Shown: positions 47,401 through 55,100, numbered from the stretch's first letter. The stretch: 64,000 nucleotides of DNA from Montifringilla adamsi (GCA_017590115.1 JAGGNK010008781.1:5187371-5251370), one strand, 5' to 3'. The notes: generated by a model from the letters alone, not told the origin. Made by a program: numbers and translations.

Positions 47401-49891
47401 TTGAATTTGTTTATTTTTAAACACTCTTTGTTCATCATTGTTTCACTACTGATTTGTTCCTTCCCTGGTTACTGCCCCAGAATCTCAGAGTGAGTACTTT
47501 TGTCCATCAAATACTTGGAAAAGCAGATGGCTTCATTTAAGACACATGTAAGGTTTCGAGCCCACGTCAACACAGTCAACACAGGGAATAAGAGCAACTC
47601 TCACATACATGACATCAGGTAATTAAAAGACCCAGTAAAACCTTTGCACACCCACTGATCATCTGCCCCTTCACACAGGCAGGCAAACAGGGATGCACAA
47701 ACCTGCAGTCTACACATTTCAGAAGCTTCAGATCAGATTTAGCAGCTTGTGAAAACCCACAGCAACCTGAGCATTCAAGAGAGATGCTGATCACTAACCT
47801 AGCTCTTGATTTGTTTCACCAGTCCCCACCCAGCACGCCAGGAGTGAAAGGAGCATTCTCACCTAAACTCTTGGCTACGTCCAAGTCCTGCTGCATGTAT
47901 CCAGTGCTTTTCTCCGTGTTCCCGAGGGACCAGTACGCGCTGCTCAGCGCAGAGAACACCGATCCCCGCAGCTTCAGGCTGCAAGTGCCAATCTTCAGGG
48001 CAGCCTCCAGCACCACCACAGAGGCCCCGTGGTGTCCTGCAGTCAGGAGCTCCTGGCCAATCACAGACACCACAACAAAGGGGCTCTTGTCCAGCTTCAT
48101 CTTCTGCAGTTGTTGGTAGGTGGGCTCCAGGGACTCTGAAACGCAAAACCAAAGACAGAGGTACTCAGCAAATCAAGATATTTTCATCAGGAATCACCTT
48201 CACAACTCATCTTGAATTTTTTGTAAACAGATGATACATGAGTTAAAGGCCAGACAGCCCAAATTCAACAAAGATTCATTAAGGGAGCTTGGGGCTCAAA
48301 GGTACCATCTAAGATCTGGCACATCAAGATAGATCACCTGGCAAGCTGCTGTTTGCCTTGCAGAAAGCACTTCAGGAAGGCATCATAAAAATAGAGCTTA
48401 GAGCAGTCTCAGCATAGAGCAGTCTCATACTGAGCTCTGAAGTCTGGCCTAATGGCAGAAGGAATACAGAAGATATCTGTGGAATTTTGTAGGAAACTGG
48501 AAATAGGCCATCTGCAGCGTCTGAGAGCACTGCAGTTTTTGCTCTTTCAGCACAAACCTTCAGATGAATGTCTCCAAAGTCTGTGCCTGTCCAGATACCC
48601 AAGCACATGATGTGTGCTAGGAGAGGTGACCAAAACTGCAGAAAGAAGCTGCTCCTTTCTGCTGGAGACAGTGTTCCTGTGGCACAATAGCACTGGACCT
48701 GCCCAACTGCTTCGATTTGTCTAACTGCAGCAGGGAGCACAGTTGATACACAGCTGCAGGGCAGTCAGCCAGAGATCATCCTGCCAAATTTGGGGATGCT
48801 CCCACAGAATACCATATAGCCTGCATTCTAAGCAGCAGCCTTAGTACCTTTGGGTAGCAAATCAAATTGCATTCACCAGGTAACTATTGTATAGGACAGA
48901 AACTTCAGATGAATTCATTTTGGAGGATGGAGAAAAACACTGTAAAAAAGCAAATACCAACAAGGATATTTTTTCATTTCAGTGCTCCTTGGCTCCTAAG
49001 CCCTGTGGCCCCCAGCACCATCTGCTGAGGAGGACAATTGCCATGTTCCCTCCTGACTAACAGCATTAGGGCATTGCAGCACAAAGCCTGCAAGAGACAC
49101 AGAGCTAGGAGGAGACAACCCCCTTCCTCTAGAGAAAAAAATCTTGGAAACGGGGACACGATGAAAGAGCACAGCTCATATGGCTTCAAGGTCTCTGTGA
49201 CTGCAAACACTGCTTGAACAGAAGCGAATTAGCAGAGCAGCCTTTTTGCCTTCTGGAATGCTCTGTTTTCAGAGACAGCAGTACCACAGAAAAGCTGCTG
49301 ATGTGCTCTTCTGGGGCAAACACTGGCCTGGGGCATTTCAGATGTGCTACTCCCAACCTAAACATTGTGGGAAGTTGTTGCAGTAACAACACAGCCAGTG
49401 CCACAGCAGCACACGCCTCTGCCTGCACTGATACTGGAGAAAGGAAAAACGAACAAGGACTTCACGGGAACTGCTGTACAAACCCAGCTTGATTCATCTC
49501 CAGTGCCCCTCAAGCTGGCTAACACCATCTTACTGTCCCACTTAACCAGAAAGACAGTTTTTTTTGTTCCTCCTGTAACTTCAGGCTCCCTTCTTGGCAT
49601 CCTCCTGACTCGGCAGAGAAGCCAAATCTCAAAATCTTTCCCTCCAGGCCTCCAAGTTCTCCTGTCCTCAGATTCTGTGATTGAAGCTCCCAGCTCTGAC
49701 TAGCTCAGCAGCAGGTGAGACCTGAGAACCCCCGTGTGCTTACCTCTCATGGGAGACTTCATGGCAGCCTCGACCATGCCGACCAGAAGCTGAAGGCTCT
49801 TGGGATCCTGCGCCAGCCCCGAGGCAAAGGCGGCCAGCGCATCCGCATGGCGTCCCAGGTACTGCAGGGCCACGCCCTGACGGAAGTATGC
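5535..49891 (-). CDS. TTC28: TTC28, 3' portion of gene (21 coding exons, 2352 codons plus stop)
   Basis: A spliced minus-strand gene encoding a giant TPR-CHAT protein. The exons are 49891-49744, 48135-47863, 46828-46698, 34959-34452, 31401-30060, 29719-29196, 27635-27526, 27339-27210, 26808-26590, 24661-24496, 21856-21716, 17752-17608, 16713-16534, 15533-14813, 13129-13005, 11958-11727, 11341-11265, 9228-9205, 8400-8271, 7743-7636 and 7159-5535. All junctions are GT/AG, phases match throughout, and the total of 7059 nt is divisible by three with TGA at the end. Order: TPR array (residues 1 to about 1010 of the visible part), CHAT region (about 1100-1620), conserved post-CHAT region, Ser/Pro-rich tail. 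Human TTC28 (also called TPRBK) is reported to bind Aurora B and act at the spindle midzone and midbody in cytokinesis. That role is carried over by homology. About 130 N-terminal residues lie outside the window. No frameshift or internal stop was seen. Confidence 0.96.
7160..7635 (-). other. TTC28 intron t-u
   Basis: A 476-nt intron with donor GTAAAG and a strong terminal pyrimidine tract (gtcttttctttttcag). I see no repeat or conserved element in it. Confidence 0.9.
7636..7743 (-). CDS. TTC28: TTC28 coding exon t: end of structured region
   Basis: 108 nt, residues 1776-1811. It encodes FDLCEVGQEEVILKTGKQ and then a helix (RTMHFALQSLLALF). The acceptor is ctacag|GTTTTG and the donor TTTTG|GTAAAG. 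It enters and exits in phase 1. It is the last exon before the disordered tail. Confidence 0.93.
7744..8270 (-). other. TTC28 intron s-t
   Basis: A 527-nt intron between conserved exons. No repeat, RNA or other feature was recognised. Confidence 0.9.
8271..8400 (-). CDS. TTC28: TTC28 coding exon s: post-CHAT beta-rich segment
   Basis: 130 nt, residues 1733-1775. It encodes LHQVLVQLQAGEKEQDF, then APIQVSISVQLWRLPGCHEF. The acceptor is cttcag|CTGCAT, with a good pyrimidine context in transcript sense. The donor is TCTAG|GTAGGA. It enters in phase 0 and exits in phase 1. Confidence 0.93.
8401..9204 (-). other. TTC28 intron r-s, downstream of the microexon
   Basis: An 804-nt intron starting GTGAGTATGATG. 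The plus-strand 231-codon frame at 8824-9519 overlaps it and the microexon, but it looks like a chance frame. No repeat was recognised. Confidence 0.85.
9205..9228 (-). CDS. TTC28: TTC28 coding exon r: 24-nt microexon
   Basis: A 24-nt exon encoding eight residues, AVKNVVAM (1725-1732). The upstream intron end is a long pyrimidine tract closing with ctgcccgaag|GCTGTT, and the donor is the strong CAATG|GTGAGT. It is phase 0 at both ends, so skipping would remove exactly eight residues without a frameshift. The human protein has a very similar octapeptide between the same flanking sequences (from memory). It lies 2.0 kb from exon q and 0.8 kb from exon s. Confidence 0.88.
9229..11264 (-). other. 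TTC28 intron q-r, upstream of the microexon
   Basis: A 2036-nt intron ending in an unusually long C/T-rich tract (ttcttttctcctcttttcct and onward) just before the microexon. Such a tract is expected where a 24-nt exon must be defined. Otherwise nothing was recognised. Confidence 0.85.
11265..11341 (-). CDS. TTC28: TTC28 coding exon q: short post-CHAT exon
   Basis: 77 nt, residues 1699-1724. It reads GLPNPALQALCKLITASE and ends in EQLINR. The acceptor is tttcag|GTTTGC and the donor ACAGG|GTGAGT. It is too short for ORF detection. It was placed by the open frame, matching phases and homology to human TTC28. Confidence 0.92.
11342..11726 (-). other. TTC28 intron p-q
   Basis: A 385-nt intron with donor GTGAGA. 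Nothing notable was seen. Confidence 0.9.
11727..11958 (-). CDS. TTC28: TTC28 coding exon p: conserved post-CHAT region
   Basis: 232 nt, residues 1622-1698. It encodes VEKSLQRIQNGQ, a Gly/Pro-containing segment with VGGIPGWQALLTAVGFRLD, then AAVFFPTSDPGDRLQQC. No domain name is known to me for this part. It is strongly conserved with human as recalled. The acceptor is ccccag|GTGGAG and the donor CCTAG|GTGAGA. It exits in phase 1. Confidence 0.93.
11959..13004 (-). other. TTC28 intron o-p
   Basis: A 1046-nt intron. It holds a short TA-rich stretch with T-run (about 12858-12877, tatatatatattttttc). No gene or mobile element was recognised. Confidence 0.9.
13005..13129 (-). CDS. TTC28: TTC28 coding exon o: end of CHAT domain
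   Basis: 125 nt, residues about 1580-1621. It begins by completing NWAG, then FMLIGSDMKLN, the usual C-terminal '.WAaF.L.G' strand of CHAT domains, followed by a helix (GQALTEILQHPERARDAL). The acceptor is cctgcag|GCTTCA and the donor ATCTG|GTAAGG. It ends in phase 0. Confidence 0.94.
13130..14812 (-). other. TTC28 intron n-o
   Basis: A 1683-nt intron. There is a short CTG-rich imperfect palindrome around 14362-14386. Nothing else was recognised. Confidence 0.9.
14813..15533 (-). CDS. TTC28: TTC28 coding exon n: main CHAT domain
   Basis: 721 nt, residues 1340 to about 1580. It encodes most of the CHAT protease-like fold: AAVIGNPKLP, LWGPMPSAEEEAYMVSELL, TKERVMSAL, ECVHFATHVSWK (the catalytic-His motif, His1421, codon 15290-15288), VKLVVLGSYQES (the strand that carries the catalytic Cys in active members), and GLTRAFLAAGAQCVLVSLWP, then a helix with KMFVHAFYSSLLNGM. 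The position expected for Cys is Tyr1499 (codon 15056-15054), so peptidase activity is unlikely. The acceptor is ctgtag|TCCCAT and the donor GGCAG|GTAGGA. Confidence 0.97.
15534..16533 (-). other. TTC28 intron m-n
   Basis: A 1000-nt intron that begins with the weak donor GTCTGA. A purine-rich plus-strand run (15541-15565, agaaagagaaag type) forms the pyrimidine tract before exon n. No mobile element was recognised. Confidence 0.88.
16534..16713 (-). CDS. TTC28: TTC28 coding exon m: CHAT core strand
   Basis: 180 nt, residues 1280-1339. It encodes RQLVLVLEGELYLIPFALL, the CHAT 'l.ivpdg.L..lPf..L' strand, followed by LYERFSLIAVPSIQSL. The acceptor is tttccag|GGTTTG. The donor CCAAG|GTCTGA is weak, and the intron begins with a codon followed directly by TGA in frame (GTC TGA). 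The phase-0 junction to SHVRKN in the next exon matches the human protein as recalled, which supports this unusual donor. Confidence 0.9.
17410..17456. repeat. Uninterrupted 47-nt poly-A run
   Basis: An A run without interruption, preceded by ggcagcccac and followed directly by gcaggactagatcc, which is CR1-like. CR1 elements do not end in poly-A, so the run is not their tail. It may mark a poly-A retro-insertion, an expanded microsatellite, or an assembly-sensitive homopolymer. Confidence 0.95.
17457..17525 (+). mobile_element. CR1 LINE 3'-end remnant
   Basis: The sequence ggactagatccttgtctc, then aagacccccttccaaccc and agattgttctgtga, resembles the conserved 3' end of avian CR1 elements (ggactagatgatct... 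ggtcccttccaacccaaacnattctgtga). Only about 70 nt can be matched by eye. Confidence 0.75.
17608..17752 (-). CDS. TTC28: TTC28 coding exon l: Ser-rich insert in CHAT region
   Basis: 145 nt, residues 1231-1279. It encodes SCQSMTSLFSSTMSPVKDG, a basic Ser-rich piece, and then the structured PPLRALYDLLIGPMEG. The last part matches the 'LY.lLi.Pl...' element of CHAT domains. The acceptor is cccacag|GAGCTG. The donor AAGGA|GTAAGG lacks G at -1 but has a good intronic consensus. It ends in phase 0. Confidence 0.92.
17753..21715 (-). other. TTC28 intron k-l
   Basis: A 3963-nt intron with moderate GC. It contains a short TG microsatellite (about 19165-19178). I recognise no exon, RNA gene or mobile element in it. 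Confidence 0.88.
21716..21856 (-). CDS. TTC28: TTC28 coding exon k: acidic insert in CHAT region
   Basis: 141 nt, residues about 1184-1230. It encodes an acidic stretch (SSETESEAGDIMDQQFEEMNN) followed by SMTDPTGFLRMVSRNNLL. The polypyrimidine run gives CCAG|AG. Using the first AG keeps the frame, while the second would create an early stop, so 21856 is chosen. The donor is AACAG|GTGAGA. It is part of a long insertion within the CHAT fold that is specific to the animal TTC28 family (inference). Confidence 0.91.
22401..22683 (+). mobile_element. Avian endogenous retrovirus LTR, partial or diverged
   Basis: The segment from gtttccagtaaattgttctt through tctcaacccacc, a purine-rich gagggagagagggtgaggg block and the terminal ctaaaccacaaca resembles the 3' half of avian ERVL-type LTRs. 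Those end in '...ggttaaaccacgaca'. The 5' limit near tggtgggctgggttgg is uncertain. No retroviral coding sequence is attached. It is antisense to TTC28. Confidence 0.65.
23273..23290. repeat. T18 homopolymer
   Basis: An uninterrupted run of 18 T on the plus strand, in intron j-k. No adjoining mobile element was recognised. Confidence 0.95.
24496..24661 (-). CDS. TTC28: TTC28 coding exon j: variable insert in CHAT region
   Basis: 166 nt, residues 1129-1183. It encodes ILKFHEYYLGDSL, a low-complexity Asn/Thr/Ser stretch, then SALEQHISSVREALGVDSYY. The helix at the end is the conserved part, while the middle looks fast-evolving compared with the human protein as I recall it. The acceptor is cttgcag|GAATTC and the donor ACCAG|GTAAGT. 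It exits in phase 2. It has no long open frame of its own and was located by phase and homology. Confidence 0.9.
24662..26589 (-). other. TTC28 intron i-j
   Basis: A 1928-nt intron. A CAG/CAA-rich short tract lies at 25385-25420, and 25980-26330 is AT-rich. No mobile element was recognised. Confidence 0.88.
26590..26808 (-). CDS. TTC28: TTC28 coding exon i: start of CHAT region
   Basis: 219 nt, residues 1056-1128. It contains EALAVAERGRTRAFADLL, the signature 'A...AE.gRaR.l.dLL' helix found just upstream of CHAT domains. A first strand then follows (GLVLYYSLAAGYLYSWLLA), matching the 'lvey.v..d.lyaW.v' strand of the family. The acceptor is cttttcag|GTCACC and the donor GGCAG|GTGAGC. This exon is the basis for placing the N-terminal boundary of the CHAT domain here. 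Confidence 0.94.
26809..27209 (-). other. TTC28 intron h-i
   Basis: A 401-nt intron. Nothing was recognised. The overlapping long frames on both strands (about 26543-27297) mix real exon codons with intron sequence. Confidence 0.9.
27210..27339 (-). CDS. TTC28: TTC28 coding exon h: linker helices between TPR and CHAT
   Basis: 130 nt, residues 1013 to about 1056. It encodes a helical segment (LYRASALFETIRHEVQLS, then LSLFDLQTSSYQALQRVL) like the alpha-helical bridge that precedes CHAT domains in TPR-CHAT proteins. The acceptor is ctcccag|CTGTAC and the donor TCTGG|GTAAGA. It enters in phase 0 and exits in phase 1. The split Gly codon joins to HHDEALAVAERGR. Confidence 0.93.
27526..27635 (-). 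CDS. TTC28: TTC28 coding exon g: last TPR
   Basis: 110 nt, residues 976-1012. It completes the last TPR pair (LRLAEQLGRREDEAKIRHGLGLSLWASGNLEES, given in part as LRLAEQLGRRED and GLGLSLWASGNLEES). The acceptor is ttttcag|GACTGA. The donor ACCAG|GTACAC is weak at +4 to +6. It ends in phase 0. Only 186 nt separate it from the next exon, the shortest intron in the window. Confidence 0.93.
27636..29195 (-). other. TTC28 intron f-g
   Basis: A 1560-nt intron. A GC-rich patch of degenerate short repeats (ggcagcaccagtg-like units, about 27753-27835) is the only structure noted. Confidence 0.88.
29196..29719 (-). CDS. TTC28: TTC28 coding exon f: five TPRs, CpG-dense
   Basis: 524 nt, residues 801-975. 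It continues the TPR array with five units: MGSLQQALVCFEKRL, YGELGSLHSQLGNYEQA, CGLGGVYQQMGEYETA, YGNLGLTYESLGTYERA and YSSLGRTHHALQNYSQA. The acceptor is ccttgtag|GGCTAT and the donor GGAAG|GTGAGA. The open frame read past the donor into the intron carries a different sequence (ERLSYATE), so the exon end is set by splicing to LRLAEQLGRRED in the next exon. CpG is dense from about 29280 to 29560. Confidence 0.96.
29720..30059 (-). other. TTC28 intron e-f
   Basis: A 340-nt intron separating the two TPR-array exons. It has donor GTAAGG and acceptor ccttgtag. No other feature was seen. Confidence 0.92.
30060..31401 (-). CDS. TTC28: TTC28 coding exon e: large intronless TPR array
   Basis: 1342 nt, residues 354-800. 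It encodes eleven to twelve tandem repeats without an intron. They follow the LGN/Pins-like 40-residue pattern (x-GNLGxxYxxLGxYxxA...L.IA.EL.D) rather than the canonical 34. Most are exactly 40 residues. One (GNMGITKMNMNVMEEA onward) is 43, having three extra residues in its closing loop. The array should form a protein-binding superhelix. The acceptor is ttttccag|GAATCA and the donor CACAG|GTAAGG. It enters in phase 1 and exits in phase 2. GC and CpG are clearly higher than in the flanking introns. Confidence 0.97.
31402..34451 (-). other. TTC28 intron d-e
   Basis: A 3050-nt intron. It carries the solo LTR (33996-34424) beginning 27 nt from the donor. The stretch 31590-32300 is AT-rich with no recognised repeat. 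Nothing else was recognised. Confidence 0.9.
33996..34424 (+). mobile_element. Solo LTR of an avian endogenous retrovirus, with target-site repeat
   Basis: About 429 nt beginning TGTTGCTACATTG. It contains the LTR-like features tggaatgcaatatggag-type sequence (34130s), an AT-rich tract (34303-34355) with overlapping AATAAA signals at 34338-34348, and the end ggtcgctttgattccat. It is flanked by the direct repeat aaattc (33990-33995 and 34425-34430), as expected for a 6-bp target-site duplication. No internal retroviral sequence is present, so recombination to a solo LTR is inferred. It resembles an LTR type I associate with songbirds. It is antisense to TTC28. Confidence 0.85.
34452..34959 (-). 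CDS. TTC28: TTC28 coding exon d: four TPRs
   Basis: 508 nt, residues 185-353. It encodes four consecutive repeats of about 40 residues, with cores LSSLGHVYTAIGDY, LGNMGAVYIAMGDF, YSNLGSAYHYRRNF and YAGLGHAARCMQDL, and ends in the first residues of a fifth (ASSNLG). The acceptor is cctgcag|GCAGCA and the donor TCTAG|GTAAGG. The exon ends in phase 1, and the next exon supplies GA to make Gly. A retroviral solo LTR starts 27 nt inside the following intron. A long antisense frame over this exon is a by-product of the repeats. Confidence 0.96.
34960..46697 (-). other. TTC28 intron c-d (11.7 kb)
   Basis: The largest complete intron here. No exon or clear mobile element was recognised. The segment 39860-40070 has an open minus-strand frame and unusual composition and may be a conserved non-coding element. 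The stretch 36200-37100 is irregular and unclassified. The remainder is ordinary intronic sequence. Confidence 0.85.
46698..46828 (-). CDS. TTC28: TTC28 coding exon c: TPR
   Basis: 131 nt, residues 141-184. It carries one 40-residue-type TPR with the hallmarks GNLGSAFFSKGNYREAL and a terminal KLKDRE. The acceptor is gacacag|GTGACC and the donor GAGAG|GTAGGA. It enters in phase 1 and leaves in phase 0. It is isolated by a 1.0-kb intron upstream and an 11.7-kb intron downstream, so it is easily missed without homology. Confidence 0.93.
46829..47862 (-). other. TTC28 intron b-c
   Basis: A 1034-nt intron. Nothing was recognised in it. Confidence 0.9.
47863..48135 (-). CDS. TTC28: TTC28 coding exon b: helical linker and TPR-like repeat
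   Basis: 273 nt, residues 50-140. The acceptor gtttcag|AGTCCC completes a GAG codon from the previous exon. The donor is TTAG|GTGAGA. The exon encodes an amphipathic linker (PTYQQLQKMKLDKSPF), a hydrophobic stretch around VVVSVIGQELL, and a TPR-like unit (SALSSAYWSLGNTEKS). It connects the N-terminal TPR group with the long 40-residue repeat array. The frame is open throughout and matches the human order as I recall it. Confidence 0.93.
48136..49743 (-). other. TTC28 intron a-b
   Basis: A 1608-nt intron with donor GTAAGC and acceptor gtttcag. Nothing was recognised in it. The 122-codon frame at 48372-48740 has no recognisable homology. Confidence 0.9.
49744..49891 (-). CDS. TTC28: TTC28 coding exon a: TPR
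   Basis: 148 nt, residues 1-49 of the visible protein. It begins AYFRQGVALQYLGRHADAL, a classic TPR helix pair whose preceding helices must be encoded upstream of the window. The acceptor is ttcctgcag|GCATAC after a good pyrimidine tract, and the donor is AGAG|GTAAGC. It starts in phase 0 and ends in phase 1. In human TTC28 this segment closes the N-terminal co-chaperone-like group of TPRs (from memory). It is the most upstream exon I can identify. Nothing that continues it was found in the 14 kb to its right. Confidence 0.93.
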
Positions 49892-50485
49892 CTGCAGGAA
49901 CAGAGGCAACACAACACCCATCACTGAGCAGCACCGACAGGCACAAATAACACAGCTCCTGACCTCGTGCTGGTGGACAACACCATCTCGTGCTGGTGGC
50001 CACACCATGGCACTCTGGCTTCCCTGGTCGCGTGGCTACAGTCACTGCCACCAACACTGCAGTGCGGTCTGTGAAGCCCAGCAGCGTGTACCCCCTCATT
50101 GTGATCACCTTTTGAGCTTTAGCAAGGCCTCTGAACTGTTCTGGGGACCAGGGTTGGTCACTTCTGGTCAGGCAAAGCTTTCCCCTTGGACGTGGCCAAA
50201 TATTATTTCTTAACTACTTATAACCAGGTGCTTTTCTCAAGACCCTCCTTTCCAGTCTCAGCTCACACAGCACAGAAGCAACCCAGTTCCTCTCTCATCA
50301 GCTCTTACTAATGAGTCCAATATCAACATCCAGCACTAGCAGGGCCCAAAATGTACTGAAAGCTCAAGCTGCAGTGAAACACAACACAAAGATGCAGCTA
50401 GAAGCTGAGCCTTCTTTCTCCACTCACATGCACTGAGGCAGACACTGTCCAGCACTGCCCCACTTGCTAAGTGCACTATATATAC

Positions 50486-50499
50486 AACACACACACACA
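50486..50499. repeat. CA dinucleotide microsatellite
   Basis: About seven acacac units following a tatata stretch in the upstream intron. Confidence 0.85.
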
Positions 50500-52160
50500 T
50501 GTACACTGATCTATACAAGCTTCTTAGACTAAAGCAAGACACTCATAATTCTGAAACTGTTGATAAGATGATTTTTTTTCATTTCTTAATTTTCTAGAAA
50601 AACATTAATGGGAACCTGCAGTACCTTCAAAGTAACTTGTATCTCCTATCACCATGTATTTCCATTTCCACATCAGCAACATCAATATGCGGCTGCAAAG
50701 CATTCCCAAACAGAGCTCCCAAATCTGCACACAATGGCATACCAGGAGCTTTCATACAAAGCAGGAACTTCAGACACACTCTGCTCGCACAACGAGCACA
50801 GGCAAAGTCCTGGCCCTAAGGGTATCCAGAGCTGCCTGGGAGATACTGGGGAAAAAGACTACAGAAAACATAATCCAGTATTTACAAAGTACTCAGGTAT
50901 TTGTAGCACACACATCTGGACACTGTGTTATAAAAAGGTCTTGAATCTTTAAGCACCTTTGATGCCTGTTACTCAGGTTTTATCTTCATGCCCAGCTAAT
51001 ACCTTTCAAATGCAAATTTTGCTGCATTTTGAGTTCATTCAAACCTATTTCAATAGCACAAACAAAGAGGATTAAGCATTATTTGTATTATTTAAAAGTG
51101 CTTTAAGAACCAATACTGTTCCTTGAGATTGGCTCTCTTGGCTAGGACCTCATCACTCTCTCCTGGTCCATAATAGCACAGAGATCTGCACTCAAGATAC
51201 ATTAGGTATATATCTGGCAAGTCTTTACTTAAACAGGAGAAATCTTTAATTAATTTTTGAACTCATTAGAGCATTCAGGCACTTTTGGACTCCAATCCAG
51301 GAAGGCAGAGATTAAGAAAAATCAGAAATGATGTGAGAAATTTAGAGACATGAATATTTAATCTCTTTTCCATTAGTAAGTCTTGATTGTAGAACCCCTT
51401 TTAATGAATTCAATGAAAGGAAAATGCTTTTCATTAACCTTTAGTATAAATGTGTTCTTATTGAACCAAACAAGCCACTGTACTGGAAACCCAATTCATT
51501 GTTAACTAGATTACAAGCATGAAGCTTTAAATCAAAGAAAATACAAAGAACTAACAACATGCAGCAGCTACCAAGCACACGTCCTCCCAGCAGAGTGTTG
51601 ACTGTCACCTAAATCATGCTGTACACTATTAAGTCTTGTTTTTGCAGAATTACCATCTAATTGCTTTCTTTACTGCCTGATGAGAGGGGGAGTTGGACAG
51701 AGCACGACTCTGACTGGGACCTTTCCAGCCCCCAAGGCTGCTTGGTCCAGGACAGCCGTGCCTGCCTGGTTCAGCTCTGCAGAAGGTGGGCACGGACACA
51801 CAGCCTCCAGCACTGAGCTCCGTGTGCTGCGTGGGCATCTCCAGCACCTTGTGCTTCACTGGCACATCCTGAATGCTGAGAAACTAGAATCCCCATCCTC
51901 TGAGCCCTGCACATGGAGGGGACACACAGGTTCCAGGTGACAGGAGGAGACAAGACCCACGAACATCCAGTTCAGTTCCGCACATTCTGAACATCCTTTA
52001 TGGAAAGGGCTTTTATCCGCTCCCCACATCTATTCCTGGAAGTGCCCCTGGAAACTGCTTAATTTGAATACAAACACAACATTCAAAGCCCAAAAGAGAA
52101 CCCTATTAATCATAGCAGAAAGTACAATTTTGGCCTATTTTTCTCCTGCAAAAAACCCTT

Positions 52161-52176
52161 CCTTCCTTCCTTCCTC
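52161..52176. repeat. CCTT tetranucleotide microsatellite
   Basis: About four to five tandem ccttccttcctt units in the upstream intron. It is short and of no evident function. Confidence 0.85.
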
Positions 52177-55100
52177 TTCCAGTTTCCAGCATACACAAGA
52201 ATGCTCCCTGCACATTGTGTTCCCCATGGACCTTTAAATAAATAAAAGCATTCACATCACCTATTTCCTCCCCAAGAGGCACTCACAAGTTAGTTTAGCA
52301 TTGGAATGAAGACACTGTATCAAGGGGAAAAGTCTGCAAAGAGGAAATGGTGAGAATCACCCTTTGGAAGAGGAGAGGAAAAGGGAAGGCAGGGAGCCAG
52401 CAGCTGCAGCTGAAGGAATGAGCCAAGGAGCAGCTCCTGGTCCCGACACAGACAGAGCCTTCCCCTGCTGAGCGAGCTTTAAATTTTAAATCACATTATG
52501 TGAAGATACTACAGTGCTCACTCTACAGTAACACTTACATTAATTTTCCAGTGATCTCAAGTAAGAAAAAACTATCAATTCCTTTTAAGAAGATTAAAGC
52601 AAGGAGAGAGACAATGTTTCACTAAAGACAAGACAGAAAACAGCAGGTGTTTTCTAACCTGGCTCTCTGCATTCTCATTGTCTCAATACAGACAGCTGGA
52701 ACCATGTCTTTCATTTTTGCAGTCCCTGCACCACACTTTCCAGGAACAAGGCACTGTGCAAGAAGAAAGCCTCATTCTCAGCTGGAATTTGGCACCAGAT
52801 GCATCTCCCTCAATGGGAATTATTTTCTCCTGTCCTTGTTCTAGCAGGATGGACACAGCTGTGCTGTTCCCACCTCCAGTCCCAGCATGTCAGGGGTTCC
52901 CAGCACCCACCCCTCCAGGCTGAGCTCTGCCCAGCACACCCACTGCCTGCAGAAGGACAGGGAGAGCAGCTCTCGCCAGCAGGAACCCTTTGGGAAAGGA
53001 AGAGGATTAGAGTCCAAAGCAGCTCTACAAAGCTGCCCATCTCATCAAGTCCCTGATTCTACGTTGTAGAGGCTCCTCAGTGAGCATTCCCACACATCTC
53101 TGAGAATCAAACACCAGTGCAGGCTCACACAGCCAGGTGGGCTCAGCCTTCTGCACAACAGGCTGAGCTTCTGCCCACTTACCCAATTTCATACAGCCAA
53201 GGGAAGGAGGGAGGACAAGGAATAGATAGAGCTTTTTATCCGTAACACCTTTGAAAGCACGGTTGATATTCTGGAGGCAAAAATAAGTTATTCTAATTAA
53301 TTAACTGGCAAAATAAATTTGGCACTTGAGACTTAGGAGCCATGAAAAACACTGCTGCTGTAACAGATGCTGCTCACACTGCTGGCCTCAGGACAGAACC
53401 CAGCCAGGTGAAGTGGCATCACTCCCAGCACAGCACCCAAAGGGGAATAAGTCTTCCTACCTCATTCAGGTTTTGCCGCCCATTTGTGCAGACTTGCCTC
53501 CTTGCCCCATGCTTTTCAGAACACTCCATGTTTTCATGGTTGGAATAAAGTTTTTAACTGCTTTTCCTATCCTCAACATAATTCTACCAAGCTTGTATGA
53601 GCATGAGAAGAGCACAGCACAGTCAGCATTGCCTGGGCAGGCACAGCCCCTCTCTGCAATTCTAAGCACAAGTCCCATGTTTTCTGCCCAATTTATTGAC
53701 CCATATAATTTCTGTACACACCAGTATTTTCCACAGGTGTTTATTATAGCCCATCTAATGGAAAAGGAAAATGTCTGTCTTACTAAGAGCAGCCACTGGA
53801 CTGACAGCTGCAGCGTCCAGGGAACACAAATAAACATGCTTATTAGCTTTTTTGATCCTCATCTTTTGAGATCCCATCTAGACTCTGAATACTAGATTTC
53901 CCTGTGCAATCTGAAACAGGATTAGAATGCAAATATCATAACTGAACGGCCAATATCAAGAGGGGAGCTGAAATTTTTATTAAATCTTCTGATATCAATA
54001 TGCAAGAACTGTTTTAGGCAACAGTAATTGGTTTGTAATTAATAAGAAATATACAATGAAGATAAAAATACAGTACAAAGACACAGCATGTAAATAATAA
54101 ATGGCACCTTTAAGTTCCTCAAGATTTTGCCAAATAAAACCAAGTCAAGGTCCTGCCTACAAGGAATGCAGCGACAGACTGTACATTTGGGATCTCCCCT
54201 CCCTGCTCAGGAGCTCCTGTGCCTCCCCCTGCATCCCCCCTTTCTGCAGGGATCCCACTGCCATCACAGGCCACCCTGCCCTGCCAGGCTCACCGGGTCC
54301 CTCTGCCACCAAACGTCACCCCACAGGCTCACAGACAGGGCACAGTGCTGGCCAACATTAACTGGATAACAGAGACAGAGGAACAAAACTGGAACAGCTT
54401 CAGAACAACTTGCAGAAGAAAATTCCTGTCAAACAAACATGGAAAACTTGAGAAAAAGCACCTTGGTCTTAAACAAAGGCTGCCATTGTACACAGGGGAG
54501 AAAACTCAAGCCACCCTCGTGCTGCTGTCAGCTTCAGATCCTGGACAGTCGGCCATGGGGGCAGGAAAGGCAAACACACAGAAAATGCTTCTTCCATAAT
54601 GCTCCCTTGGTTTGCCAGATCAGGAGAAGATGCCAAAATCAGCAGGAACAATCTCTGATGCATTTAATGCCTGTTCTCAGTGTGCAGAACACCTCTTGTG
54701 CAGTAAGAGCCGCTGCCCCCCAGGGCTGCCCGTGCCAGCTGTGCCCACGGCTGACCAGAGCTTGCAAGGGACCAGCAGAAGGGAGGCAATGTGTGAACAG
54801 CTGCCACAGCTTCTCAGGGCCAAGCACCAGGTTGGATCCATCCTCTCCCCTTGTAACTGTTTTACAGCCAAATTTTAGAGAAAAATACGGACAAATCTCT
54901 GCTGTGGGATTTCAGGAATGTGAGGAGAGGGAAGACTGCACTTTAATTCAGAACACATGTAGCACATGCATAAATACTGCTGCTGACCACACGAGCTGAA
55001 TTCTTGCTTTCCCAAAATTAAGGTTGCACCCCAGGTAACACTTTTCCTTCACAGTCCTACATCTGGCTGACACCTGAACCACAGCTGTCAGCCTGCCCTG

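Noticed and set aside
48372..48740. 122-codon minus-strand frame as an extra exon
   Set aside because: Exons a and b join in frame (GAG-TCC) and no homology was recognised.
53326..53895. 189-codon plus-strand open frame
   Set aside because: It has no recognisable domain, a biased composition and no splice or promoter support. It is intronic to TTC28.
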